Source: Chitinophagales bacterium
Lineage (GTDB): Bacteria; Bacteroidota; Bacteroidia; Chitinophagales; UBA10324
Reading direction: 5' to 3'
NCBI GenBank assembly: GCA_019694975.1
Contig: JAIBAY010000001.1
Span: 192,732 to 256,731, forward strand
Length of the DNA: 64,000 nucleotides
How positions within the stretch are numbered: position 1 is the stretch's first letter; every line of letters starts with the position of its first letter. This document shows, one piece after another, positions 49,106-59,000 of this stretch. The notes beneath the pieces are model-generated. The model was not told the DNA's origin. It did not search any database and saw nothing but the letters and a program-made list of their open reading frames with translations. Both the position numbers and the translations under genes were made by a program.

Positions 49106-49131
49106 TATGAATGTCCTGTTTTAAGTCACGC

Positions 49132-49139
49132 AAAAGTAT
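49132..49139 (-). promoter_or_regulatory. Predicted -7 box for the DUF4296 gene
   Basis: The minus strand reads TACTTTTG followed by C, an exact TAnnTTTG match 26 bases upstream of the ATG at 49105. The -33 position overlaps the divergent YggS leader, and no clear TTG is seen there. Confidence 0.4.
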
Positions 49140-49166
49140 TTCTTTTTGGATACAGAACAGTGCATC

Positions 49167-49823
49167 ATGGCTGAAACCTTAGCATCCATCAGGAACTACC
49201 TCCAGGCACATGATGTCACATTAGTGGCCATCAGTAAAACAAAACCCTCCACGGAGATTCTCAAAATCTACGACGCAGGATTGCGGATTTTCGGAGAAAA
49301 CAAAGTGCAGGAGTTAGTTGATAAATATGGTGCGCTGCCGAAAGATATTCAATGGCATCTGGTGGGCCATTTGCAAACCAACAAGGTTAAATACATAGCA
49401 CCTTTTGTTTCACTCATCCATTCCATTGACAGCCTGAAACTGCTGGAAGAGGTTAACAGGCAGGCAGCGAAAAACAAACGGTTGATTCCGGTGTTGCTGC
49501 AGATTTATATTGCAAAGGAAGCAACCAAGTTTGGATTAAGCTTCGGAGAGGCAAGGGAATTGCTGGCAGATAAAAGACTTGCATCGCTGGAAAATATCCG
49601 TATCAGCGGTATGATGGGCATGGCAACATTTACGGATGATTTACAGCAGGTACGCGATGAATTCAGGTCGCTGAAAACATTCTTTGATGCGATGAAGCTG
49701 AATCGATCCGGCATTTTTCAGCCGGAAATTCTTTCTATGGGAATGAGTGGCGACTATAAGATTGCCGTTGAAGAAGGCTGTAACATGGTGAGGATAGGCA
49801 GCGCCATTTTTGGCGAACGGTAA
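49167..49823 (+). CDS. YggS/PLPBP-family pyridoxal phosphate-binding protein
   Basis: A protein of about 218 residues, a single TIM barrel that binds PLP but has no known catalytic activity. It helps keep PLP and branched-chain amino-acid pools balanced. The PLP lysine is in VTLVAISKTKPST, and FGENKVQELVDKY, WHLVGHLQTNKVKYI and SMGMSGDYKIAVEEGCNMVRIGSAIFGER are typical. I chose the ATG at 49167; an in-frame TTG at 49146 adds seven residues and is less likely. It is divergent from the DUF4296 gene. Confidence 0.95.
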   Translation: MAETLASIRNYLQAHDVTLVAISKTKPSTEILKIYDAGLRIFGENKVQELVDKYGALPKDIQWHLVGHLQTNKVKYIAPFVSLIHSIDSLKLLEEVNRQAAKNKRLIPVLLQIYIAKEATKFGLSFGEARELLADKRLASLENIRISGMMGMATFTDDLQQVRDEFRSLKTFFDAMKLNRSGIFQPEILSMGMSGDYKIAVEEGCNMVRIGSAIFGER

Positions 49824-49920
49824 TTGATTTCATTGATTTACCAGTGCAAACTGCCGCTATTCTTTTACATGCACACTGATCCGTTTGAATGAATATGCAT
49901 AAGCTGTTGAAGGCAGGTGC

Positions 49921-50784
49921 TTAATGTGCAGTGTCAAAAACCTGACCCGATGCAAGCATGGCTTTTTCAAATGCTGTTTTGTCAATACCCGTTTCCACAT
50001 TCAATGCATCAAAATACTGCAGCAGCTTTTCTGTCGGCATGTTACCGGTTAATTCATCGGCAGCCATGGGGCAGCCGCCATATCCCCTGATCGCACCATC
50101 GAAACGGCGGCAGCCATTACTATAAGCGGCAGCCACCTTTTCCTGCCAGCTATCCGGCGTTGTATGAAAATGTGCTCCGAATTCTATACCCGGAAAAGCC
50201 GGTACCAGTTGTTGAAACAAATAGCTGATTGATTCCGCCTTTGCCACACCAATCGTATCGGCCAGCGAGATAATCCTGATGCCCATCGTCATCAATTTTT
50301 CTGACCATTGCATCACGATCTCGGGATGCCACTTATCGCCGTATGGATTTCCAAAACCCATGGAGATATAAATAACAAGCTGTTTGTTTTGCTTAATGCA
50401 GATATTCTGAATCTCATCTATACGTTTAAGCGCCTCGTCCATGGAGGCATTGGTATTTCGCTGCTGAAAGGTTTCTGAAACAGAGAAGGGAAATCCAAGC
50501 AAGCTGACCTGATCAAACATAGCCGCTTCGAGGGCGCCCCTGGTATTGGCAATGATAGCGAGCAGCTTTGACCGTTCCGGCGACCAGTTGAGTTGCGAAA
50601 GCACCAGCGCCGTATCTGCCAGTTGCGGGATGGCCCTGGCAGAAACAAAGCTGCCGAAATCAATCGTGTCGAAGCCGGCCTCCAGCAATGAATTGATGTA
50701 CTGTATCTTTTTTTCAGTCGGGATGAATCCTTTGATGCCCTGCATCGCATCACGCGGACATTCAATTATCTTTACCTTCTCCAT
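49921..50784 (-). CDS. mvaB: Hydroxymethylglutaryl-CoA lyase
   Basis: An enzyme of about 287 residues that splits HMG-CoA into acetyl-CoA and acetoacetate, the last step of leucine breakdown. The HMGL-like TIM barrel starts IIECPRDAMQGIKGFI, the Bacteroidota version of the usual VGPRDGLQ motif. The metal-site FGAHFHTTPDSW and the lid RGYGGCPMAADE, with the catalytic Cys, follow. I chose the ATG at 50784 (MEKVKIIECP); a start at 50847 would add 21 unconserved residues. The acetoacetate formed can feed the CoA transferase nearby. Confidence 0.93.
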   Translation of the reverse strand: MEKVKIIECPRDAMQGIKGFIPTEKKIQYINSLLEAGFDTIDFGSFVSARAIPQLADTALVLSQLNWSPERSKLLAIIANTRGALEAAMFDQVSLLGFPFSVSETFQQRNTNASMDEALKRIDEIQNICIKQNKQLVIYISMGFGNPYGDKWHPEIVMQWSEKLMTMGIRIISLADTIGVAKAESISYLFQQLVPAFPGIEFGAHFHTTPDSWQEKVAAAYSNGCRRFDGAIRGYGGCPMAADELTGNMPTEKLLQYFDALNVETGIDKTAFEKAMLASGQVFDTAH

Positions 50785-50952
50785 CCTGCTAACATCCTGT
50801 TGTACCTGCATGCTTATCACTTTACTATTTTTTTGCAACGACGGCAAATTTCAGCAATTTCATGATAGGAATTCCGTGTACCTGAATAAATCAGGCAGAG
50901 AACCTATCTTACGCATAACTGAAAATTCATTCCTCCCGGCTATAACAGGTTT

Positions 50953-51471
50953 ATGCAAGTCACACTAAGGCAGGCAACAGTTGATGATACCGCTTTACTG
51001 ACGGAACTCGGTATCACTACCTTCACTGAAAAATGGAAGGACAATTATGATGAGCAAACGCTGAAGGCTTATCTTTCCAAAGCATATGATATTGGCACGA
51101 TCCGCCAGGAATTACAGGACAGCACCTTCACCTATCTCCTGGCTGCAATACCGGAACAGGTGATAGGCTTTACAAAACTCAGCAGGCAACAGCAGCTTGC
51201 TGACTGGATCCATGAACCGTGTCTTGAAGTTTGCCGTATCTACGTGCTGCAACAGTTCCAGGGATTTAAGGCTGGAGCCATCATGATGGATGCCGCTATT
51301 GCAATCGCCCGGCAGGAAAAAATGGAATCGGTGGTGCTCGGTGTCTGGGAGAATAATCACCGTGCTATTGCCTTCTACAAAAAACTGGGATTTGAAAAAA
51401 TCGGCACACACCCTTTTTATACCGGTGACGTGGTAGAGACAGATTGGGTGATGCGGAAAGGGCTGACATGA
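50953..51471 (+). CDS. GNAT family N-acetyltransferase
   Basis: A 172-residue acetyltransferase. It starts VTLRQATVDDTALLTELGITTF. It has the acetyl-CoA site LEVCRIYVLQQFQGFKAGAIMMDAAI (motif A; the usual R-x-x-G-x-G/A is here QGFKAG) and the GNAT signature VVLGVWENNHRAIAFYKKLGFEKIG. This resembles the spermine/spermidine acetyltransferase-like (RimI-type) small GNATs, but the substrate cannot be inferred. It is divergent from mvaB and convergent with leuS. Confidence 0.9.
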   Translation: MQVTLRQATVDDTALLTELGITTFTEKWKDNYDEQTLKAYLSKAYDIGTIRQELQDSTFTYLLAAIPEQVIGFTKLSRQQQLADWIHEPCLEVCRIYVLQQFQGFKAGAIMMDAAIAIARQEKMESVVLGVWENNHRAIAFYKKLGFEKIGTHPFYTGDVVETDWVMRKGLT

Positions 51472-51526
51472 ACCTTTAACGTAAAGATCATTATTACGGT
51501 GAAGGTTTCGTGGAGATTAAAAACAA

Positions 51527-54481
51527 TCAAACCACCACATTAATCATCCTGCCCTTTACTACAATTACTTTCTTCGGCGTTTTCCCTTCAAAATATTTTT
51601 GAATAGCCGGGTTCTTCCTCACTTCCTGCTCCATTTCTTCCGTTGAAACATCGAGTGAGAAGCTCATCTTTGCACGGGTTTTACCATTGATAGCCACAGG
51701 ATATTCGAACGTGTTTTCTACCAGCAGTGATGCATCAAGAGCAGGGAAAGCTGCCTTTACAATACTTGCTTCATGTCCGAGTTTTTCCCACAGAAATTCA
51801 GTGACGAAGGGTGCATATGGACTGAGAATGATCAACAAGGGTTCCAGTATTTCCCTCTTATGACAATCGAGTTGTACGAATTCATTCACACAGATCATGT
51901 AAGCACTCACTGTCGTATTGAATGACAGGCGTTCCATATCATCAGCCACTTTTTTAATCGTACGGTGCAATACTTTTAATTCCGTTGTTACAGGTGCGTC
52001 TGCAGTAACCAGCCACCTTCCGTCCTCATCATAAAACAGCTTCCACATTTTTTTGAGGAAGCGGTATACGCCGTCAATGCCTTTTGTATCCCAGGGTTTG
52101 CTTTGTTCTATCGGGCCTAGAAACATTTCATATAAGCGAAAAGCATCGGCTCCGTATTCTGCTACTACATGATCAGGGTTGATGACATTATATTTGGACT
52201 TAGAGATTTTTTCAATTCCAATATATTTCGCCAAGAATGGCTTTTTGCCTTCATCGTTGAATGGATAATAATCCTTATTGTAATAAAAACCATATTGAGT
52301 AACGTAAACCGCATTTTCAAAACCAGCTATCTGCGATAAGCGCTCAAGATTTACTATGGAAATATTTTTCCCATCAACTTGTTGCACCTCAATTGCCTCT
52401 AGTGGAAGATAAGCGGTGTGCATTGGTTGTAATAAATTAATACCCAGACTACCAGGGTTAGCATCCTGACTAAAGAAAATATTTTTTACTGGTTGGAATA
52501 ATTTCAACGATTTCCCGGTGCCATAGTGTATGATCGATACAGGATCTCTTTGCACTTCAGCAGCAACTAAGATCTCATGTGTAGCCGCCTGCAATTTCCC
52601 CTGATTCAACAGCTTCTTCGCCGGTTCATCGAATGGTATCCATCCGCGATCGAATAAAAACTTTGTCCAGAAACGGAAATAAAGCAAATGACCGGTGGCA
52701 TGTTCATCACCGCCTAAATAGAAATCAATATTCTGCCAGTATTCAATGGCTTCTTTGGATGCAAAAGCATTTTCATTATGCGGATCTTGATAACGAAGAT
52801 AGTACCAGCAGCTTCCCGCCCAGCCCGGCATGGTAGTAAGTTCATACTGGTATTTTCCTTTGTATTTCCAGTTGTCTGCCGCTCTTGCCAGCGGAGGTTC
52901 ACCATCTTCGGTAGGCAGATACTTGTCAACTTCCGGTAAGATCAGCGGCAGGTCCTTTTCTTCGATGGTGGCCGGTATGCCCTGTTCATCATAATATACA
53001 GGAATGGGTTCGCCCCAATAGCGTTGCCGGCCAAAAATAGCATCACGCAAACGGAAATTAATTTTCCCTTTGCCTACTTTTTCAGCTTCGATTTGCCGGA
53101 TGGCAAACGGTATGGCATCCTCCACCGGTAATCCGTTGAGGAAACCGGAATTCATACAGATGCCTTCTTTAGCCGTATACGCTTCTTTTGAAAGATCACC
53201 GCCGCTGATTACCTCCACCACCGGATGATGGCCAAGCTGCGCTGTCAATTCCGCTGCAAAGAAGTTTGCAAATGCAAAATCACGCGTATCATGGCCGGGA
53301 ACTGCCATCACCGCGCCGGTACCATAGGTTGCCAGCACATAGTCTCCGATCCAAACGGGAATTTTCTTTTTACTGAACGGGTGAATCACATATGCGCCGG
53401 TAAATTGTCCGCTAATCCTTTTTACTTCCGACATACGGTCGCGCTCGCTTCTGTTGGTGGCAGCGGCGACATATGCGTTTACCACATCACGACAGGCATC
53501 AGTGGTTATCTGCTGCACCAACTCATGTTCGGGTGCCAGCGTAATAAAGGAAACGCCAAAAATGGTATCAGGACGCGTCGTAAAAACTTCGATGGACGCC
53601 GACATACCATCCAGCATAAACCGTACACTGGCTCCTTCACTTTTCCCAATCCAGTTGCGTTGCGCATCCTTAATCGAATCGCTCCAGTCAATATCATCAA
53701 GCCCTTTCAGTAAGCGATCTGCATAAGCCGTAATGCGCATACTCCACTGCTTCATCAGTTTTCTTTCTACCGGGTAACCGCCTCGTTCACTCACGCCATC
53801 CTTCACCTCATCATTGGCCAATACCGTTCCCAGCGCAGGACACCAGTTCACCCAGGCATCAGCGATGTAGGCAAGACGGTGTTGCAGCAGAATATCCGAT
53901 TGCCGTTTCACGGAAAAAGTCTTCCACTCATCAGCCGTAAAAGATTCCTGTTCGCTGCCAAGCACTAAATGAGTGGTTCCATGCTTTTCAAATTCACCAA
54001 CTAATCTGTCAATAGCTTCCGCCCGGCCGGCTTTTTCATTGTACCAGGAATGGAAAAGCTGAATAAATATCCATTGTGTCCATTTATAAAACTTCGGGTC
54101 GCTCGTACGCACCTCACGGCTCCAGTCAAATGAAAAGCCCAGCTTATCCATTTGTTCCCGGAAGGTTTTGATGTTTTGTTCAGTGGTAATGGCGGGATGC
54201 TGACCGGTTTGAATGGCATATTGCTCGGCAGGCAATCCGAAGGAATCATAACCCATCGGATGCAGTACATTGAATCCCTTCAGTCTTTTATAACGCGCGA
54301 TGATATCGGAACCGATGTAACCCAAAGGATGACCCACATGTAAACCGGCGCCGGAAGGATACGGGAACATATCAAGCACATAATACTTTGGCCTGGCATG
54401 ATCAGCTTCCGTCCTGAAAACCTGCCGGCTGCTCCAGATCTCTTTAGCCCTTTCTTCTATTTTGCTGAATTGATAATCCAT
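51527..54481 (-). CDS. leuS: Leucyl-tRNA synthetase with an enlarged insert before KMSKS
   Basis: A LeuS of about 984 residues, starting at the ATG at 54481 (MDYQFSKIEERAKE); a longer frame to 54577 is unlikely. The HIGH-type motif is PYPSGAGLHVGHPLGY. The CP1 editing domain includes VFTTRPDTIFGVSF and GTGAVMAVPGHDTRDFAFA. The KMSKS motif is KISKSKYN. Between LLNQGKLQ and KISKSKYN lie about 130 residues, against about 60 in E. coli, so the leucine-specific region is enlarged. DNA for that insert (about 52200-52560) looks more AT-rich than the flanks. All catalytic parts are intact. It is divergent from ftsX. Confidence 0.96.
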   Translation of the reverse strand: MDYQFSKIEERAKEIWSSRQVFRTEADHARPKYYVLDMFPYPSGAGLHVGHPLGYIGSDIIARYKRLKGFNVLHPMGYDSFGLPAEQYAIQTGQHPAITTEQNIKTFREQMDKLGFSFDWSREVRTSDPKFYKWTQWIFIQLFHSWYNEKAGRAEAIDRLVGEFEKHGTTHLVLGSEQESFTADEWKTFSVKRQSDILLQHRLAYIADAWVNWCPALGTVLANDEVKDGVSERGGYPVERKLMKQWSMRITAYADRLLKGLDDIDWSDSIKDAQRNWIGKSEGASVRFMLDGMSASIEVFTTRPDTIFGVSFITLAPEHELVQQITTDACRDVVNAYVAAATNRSERDRMSEVKRISGQFTGAYVIHPFSKKKIPVWIGDYVLATYGTGAVMAVPGHDTRDFAFANFFAAELTAQLGHHPVVEVISGGDLSKEAYTAKEGICMNSGFLNGLPVEDAIPFAIRQIEAEKVGKGKINFRLRDAIFGRQRYWGEPIPVYYDEQGIPATIEEKDLPLILPEVDKYLPTEDGEPPLARAADNWKYKGKYQYELTTMPGWAGSCWYYLRYQDPHNENAFASKEAIEYWQNIDFYLGGDEHATGHLLYFRFWTKFLFDRGWIPFDEPAKKLLNQGKLQAATHEILVAAEVQRDPVSIIHYGTGKSLKLFQPVKNIFFSQDANPGSLGINLLQPMHTAYLPLEAIEVQQVDGKNISIVNLERLSQIAGFENAVYVTQYGFYYNKDYYPFNDEGKKPFLAKYIGIEKISKSKYNVINPDHVVAEYGADAFRLYEMFLGPIEQSKPWDTKGIDGVYRFLKKMWKLFYDEDGRWLVTADAPVTTELKVLHRTIKKVADDMERLSFNTTVSAYMICVNEFVQLDCHKREILEPLLIILSPYAPFVTEFLWEKLGHEASIVKAAFPALDASLLVENTFEYPVAINGKTRAKMSFSLDVSTEEMEQEVRKNPAIQKYFEGKTPKKVIVVKGRMINVVV

Positions 54482-54662
54482 TGCTGTTTGATAAATCAGG
54501 CGCAAAACTAATGAGTTTAACGTACTGTGAACCATGAAGAGATTCAAAGCACCGCACAAATTCCTGCGCGGCACCACAGCAAGCGTTCAGGCAGAGCAGT
54601 TAAGTGTCCGGCATTGTTGATAATACACCAGGAGGCAATGCCAGCGTCAATATTCCGTTCAT

Positions 54663-54670
54663 TAATTTTG
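54663..54670 (+). promoter_or_regulatory. Predicted -7 box for ftsX
   Basis: TAATTTTG followed by C is an exact TAnnTTTG match, 17 bases upstream of the ATG at 54688. No TTG is seen at the expected -33 spacing. Confidence 0.4.
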
Positions 54671-54687
54671 CGGCATAAATAACACCG

Positions 54688-55560
54688 ATGTCAGAAAGCA
54701 GGAAGAAGATGGCAAGACGATTCAGACCTAACTATGTTTACAGCATTGTCAGCACTGCCCTCGTGCTGTTTATGATTGGATTACTTGCTTTGTTATTCAT
54801 TCATGGTAACAAACTGGCCAACCAGTTTAAAGAGAATATTGAGTTTACGGTCATCATTAAAGATAACGTCTCCGAAAAATCCATCCTTGCACTTCAGCAG
54901 CAATTCACAACTGAGCCCTGGGTGAAAAGCGCGAAGTATGTTTCCAAGGAAGATGCCGCAAAAATTTTCACGCGTGAAAACCAGGAAGATTTCAAGGATC
55001 TGCTGGATTATAACCCGCTCTTTGCTTCCGTAAACCTGAAACTGAATGCCGGCTATACCAGCAAAGACAGTATTGACGCCATTGAAAAGCGTGTCATGAA
55101 GCATAATGAAGTGGGCGAATTTTACTATGAACGGCAATTGGTGGAGATGCTGAATGATAACCTCCGTAAAATCAGTTGGGTTATTATGGCCATCAGTGTG
55201 TTGTTGTTGTTACTGGCAATCGGTCTTATCGACAGCACCATAAGGCTTTCCATGTATTCGAGCCGCTTCCTTATCAGGAGCATGCAACTGGTAGGCGCAA
55301 CACGTAACTTTGTGATCTGGCCGTTCACGAAACGAAGCCTGCAAAACGGCCTGATCGCCAGTATCATCGCCATCGTGGCATTGATGACACTGCTAAATTT
55401 CGCGATCAGCCAGGTACCAGAACTCCTGGCATTACAGGATGCCACCATGCTGTTGCTTGTGTTCTCCGGTATCCTTCTGCTGGGATTATTGTTTTCTTAC
55501 CTGAGTACACACCTGGCCGTCAACAAATACTTAAGGATGAAGCTGGATGAATTGTATTGA
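54688..55560 (+). CDS. ftsX: Cell division ABC-type permease FtsX
   Basis: A 290-residue FtsX. It has a short basic N-terminus (MSESRKKMARRFRPNYVYS), a first membrane helix (IVSTALVLFMIGLLALLFI), and an extracellular loop of about 110 residues containing EFTVIIKDNVSEKSILALQQ. Three further helices make the FtsX permease core, with RSMQLVGATRNFVIWPF. FtsX works with FtsE to activate murein hydrolases at the division site. Here ftsE is not adjacent, as is usual in Bacteroidota. The DUF3098 gene follows after 125 bases. The two genes are commonly neighbours downstream of leuS in this phylum. Confidence 0.95.
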   Translation: MSESRKKMARRFRPNYVYSIVSTALVLFMIGLLALLFIHGNKLANQFKENIEFTVIIKDNVSEKSILALQQQFTTEPWVKSAKYVSKEDAAKIFTRENQEDFKDLLDYNPLFASVNLKLNAGYTSKDSIDAIEKRVMKHNEVGEFYYERQLVEMLNDNLRKISWVIMAISVLLLLLAIGLIDSTIRLSMYSSRFLIRSMQLVGATRNFVIWPFTKRSLQNGLIASIIAIVALMTLLNFAISQVPELLALQDATMLLLVFSGILLLGLLFSYLSTHLAVNKYLRMKLDELY

Positions 55561-55685
55561 TCCCGGATAAAAAAAAGCTGTTAACTTCGCCGCAGGATGT
55601 AACGTTTTTATTTTTCAGGTTACATAAGCAACAGGAAGTACACGATTCATCTTAACAGCAAGTCAATTAATAACAGCAGTAAAAC

Positions 55686-55976
55686 ATGGCAAAGCAAAAA
55701 TCAGGTATCACTGAAAAACAGGTTGCACAAAAACCGATGCCCGTCAGCCAGGCGGCTCCCTTTGTTTTTACCCGTCAGAATTTTATTGTTTTGTTTGCCG
55801 GTTTGATGTTGCTGGCTTTTGGCTTCATCCTGATGAGGGGAGGAAGTCAGCCTCCGACAGAATGGGACACGAATGTTGTTTATGGTTTTACCAGGATCAC
55901 CCTGTCCACCACCTTCGTGCTGATCGGATTTGCAGTCATTACTGTTTCTATCTTCTGGAAATCAAAAAAAAGCTGA
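55686..55976 (+). CDS. DUF3098 membrane protein
   Basis: A 96-residue protein with two membrane segments (FIVLFAGLMLLAFGFILM and LSTTFVLIGFAVITVSIFW) separated by a short polar loop with GSQPPTEWDTNVVYGF. This is the DUF3098 layout, a small Bacteroidota membrane protein usually lying between ftsX and undecaprenyl-diphosphatase. In this window that synteny stops here, because the next gene is a T9SS protein on the other strand. Function is unknown; a link to division or lipid-carrier recycling is only suggested by neighbours. Confidence 0.9.
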   Translation: MAKQKSGITEKQVAQKPMPVSQAAPFVFTRQNFIVLFAGLMLLAFGFILMRGGSQPPTEWDTNVVYGFTRITLSTTFVLIGFAVITVSIFWKSKKS

Positions 55977-56036
55977 TACTGACCTGAGGCTTTTACAAAA
56001 CTGCAGCATTCGCCGCAGGCATTTCCAAACAATATA

Positions 56037-59000
56037 TTATTGGATGATCACCTTTTCCATTTTCACAAATCCGTATTGTGAAAGTGTGCATTCAATAAAG
56101 TAAATGCCTTTATTCAATTCACTCAGGTCCAGGTCAACAGTATTGACTCCGCTTTTCAGCGGCTCATCTATACTATATACCAGTTTGCCAAAGAGGTCCA
56201 TCACATGCAGCGCAGAGATGCCACCATCGAGCGTACTGATTTCGAAAGCAATTGTGCCGGTAGTCGGATTGGGATGCGCTGGCGACATTTCCGGCGAGGG
56301 GAAATTGTTTTCCAGCGATACGATTTTGGAGTAACTAAATGAGCCATCAAGGTTCACCTGCCGCAGCCGATAGTAATTAATGCCTGAAAAAGGACTCGCA
56401 TCTGTATATTGATAATGATGCTCTTCCGATGAGTTGAGTGCGCCTTTCTGATTGCTAATTTCACCAAACTCTTTCGCATCTGCCGACTTTTCCAAGGAGA
56501 AATAGTCATTATTAAATTCCGCTGCCGTAATCCATTCAACCTGGTTACCGTGATCGGTTGCATGTGCCGTGAAGGAGATCAGCTCAACCGGCAGTATCTC
56601 CGTTGACTGGGCGGTTCCGAAATCTGAAAATCCACTCATGCCAACTCGGGAAACCTGGCTGAGGGTGGATGTGCTGCAGGTACCATCTAAGTACCAGGAT
56701 CCGGAAGAAGGTTTTTTCATCACCGTCCAGCTCGATGCTCCGCCACTGTTGGTATATGTGCCGGCTGTATTGTATAAAGTTGCCGTGTAGGTTCCTGCGC
56801 TTGACGCTGGGGTTGATGAGATAGTCCAGTAACCGTTATCCAGAGCCTGCAGGTTATAGTTAATTCCGCAATCCAAGACGCCGAGTGCTGAAGGCACTGA
56901 ACTATAGGTTGAAAAACGCGCGACTAAACTTGTAGCTGTATTGGCCGCCGTGAAATTAATATTCGCAAGCTGATACCCTTTTCCTGACAGGTAGTTACCT
57001 ACCGGGAAATCGTAAGAGCCGGTAGTGGTTGTAGCCCGTCGCAGATCACCATCAACATAGCTGTCAATGTTACCTGCATTCACTGCCGCGGCAGAGGAAT
57101 TGGTAACACTCACTTCATTCAGCAGTGTCTGAATACGGCCGCTGGTAAGAGTGAGTGTATTGGAGATGGTCATCGGATTTCCTGATAAGGTAACGGCGGC
57201 AGGCACGCCCTGGTTGACCACTACATTATACAACGTGAGTGAACTGCCGGGCGTATAAACCTGGTCTGCGATACCATTAAATTCCAGCGTGGACAGTGCT
57301 GTTCCGGTGAAGGTAGCTCCACCGCCTGCATTGGAAAAATTTCCTGCAAGCTTCATATACTGACCGTTCACATTAAAGATGCTGGTGCTGTTCTGCGTGG
57401 TAAAATTTCCTGCCAGTTCAATACCTGCATTCAGTATCACACTGCCTGATGTTTTATTAATCAACAGGTTGCCCAGCTTATCAACGCCTACAAGCGATCC
57501 GTAGATATTTTGTGTGCCTGTTCCCACGAATGCAATGGTTGAAGTCTTGTCTGCAACGATACTTCCATAATTGTAAAAGTTACCGCAAACATTCAGCGTG
57601 CATCCCGCATTTAGTGTGAGCGTTGCCCCCGGGTTAATCGTGATATCCCTTGTATTGTAGGTAATGCCTGATAACAATTGTGGTTGATTGCTGGCTGAGG
57701 GTGAAACAACTGCATCAATGGAACAGGTTGGTGAAACACAGCCACCCCAGTTTGCGGTAGTCGTCCAAACGGTATTTGTGCCGCCCGACCAGATAACTTG
57801 CGTGGGTGTTGTATAATTGACCGGTGAAGACCCATCAATAGTCAATGTAAACCCGGAAGTACTGTTGGAATAGTTACTCACTACCAGCTGGTATTTATCA
57901 CCACTGGCTACGGTAATTTTCTTTTCATAGGCGCTGCCGAAACCAGGATATGAAGGAGGAGCCGTGCCACCGGTCGAGCCATAGCAGCCGGTTACGCCAA
58001 GACCGCTGTAGTTGCATCGCAGCGGATTAACGGAGCCGGCTGCAATCGCGGCACAGGTTGTTGAACCGGTGCCGGCAGTTTTCCAGATGGCAAAATCATA
58101 GTCTGTGCTGGAAGTGCCAGTCCCGGGCCAGTCATTCGGAACAATATCAAACTGTAATGAACCGGCGGCACTGATAATTATTTCATACCACGCCGAACCA
58201 CGCTCTCCTGAAGCAAGACAGTTGCCTCCCGTAACATCAAAATCACAGGTGTTACCGTACGCTGCATAGCCAGGATTACCAACTGAGATGGATTGGTTAC
58301 AAACCGGATTCACAGAACTGCATTCCTGACCGGCTGCCGGCACAACAGGAAGCGATCCATCGGTAACCTGTATATCAAATGAGCCTGTATTGCTGCCTGC
58401 TCCATCTACTACAATATAATAGGTGGTGCCAGGCACCAGGCCTGTCGTTACAATTAATTCAGAATTTGAATACGATGATGATCCGCACGCAGGCGCATTA
58501 TCATTGCACCATGCGGCATCAGTAGACAATGAAGAACAGCTGCCGGAATACAAACCTATTTGCGTATCCGTTAAGGTGCCGGAAATCGTCCTTATTCTCA
58601 GCTGGCCTGAAGCAGGACAAACTACAGTATACCAGACGGTGTTTGATGTTGTGCCTGACCAGCATGTTGGCATTGTAGGCTCACCGGTTCCACTGGCGCA
58701 GGAATTGTCGCCGGCCAGGTTGACGCCTAATGTGAGTGATGTAGCATTGCAGGGCAGGTCATTGGAACTTCCGGTGGGAACGGGAGCACTGATAAATAAA
58801 TTAGAATAGGCATTGTATGACGGAGAAGCATATGAATCGAGCAAAAGATAGTAGGTATCGCCGGCGGTTACTGAAACGCACATAGATTTATTGCCCGTTG
58901 AACTCTGTGAGTAGGCAACACAGGTGCCGGCCACACCACTGCAAATATTAGCAATCGGACATCCGTCATACAACATAAGCCCGGTATAAGAACCGGAACT

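Noticed and set aside
53225-53713. 162-codon plus-strand frame inside leuS
   Set aside because: It is antisense to conserved leuS coding sequence; its composition (many Cys and His) is typical of shadow frames.
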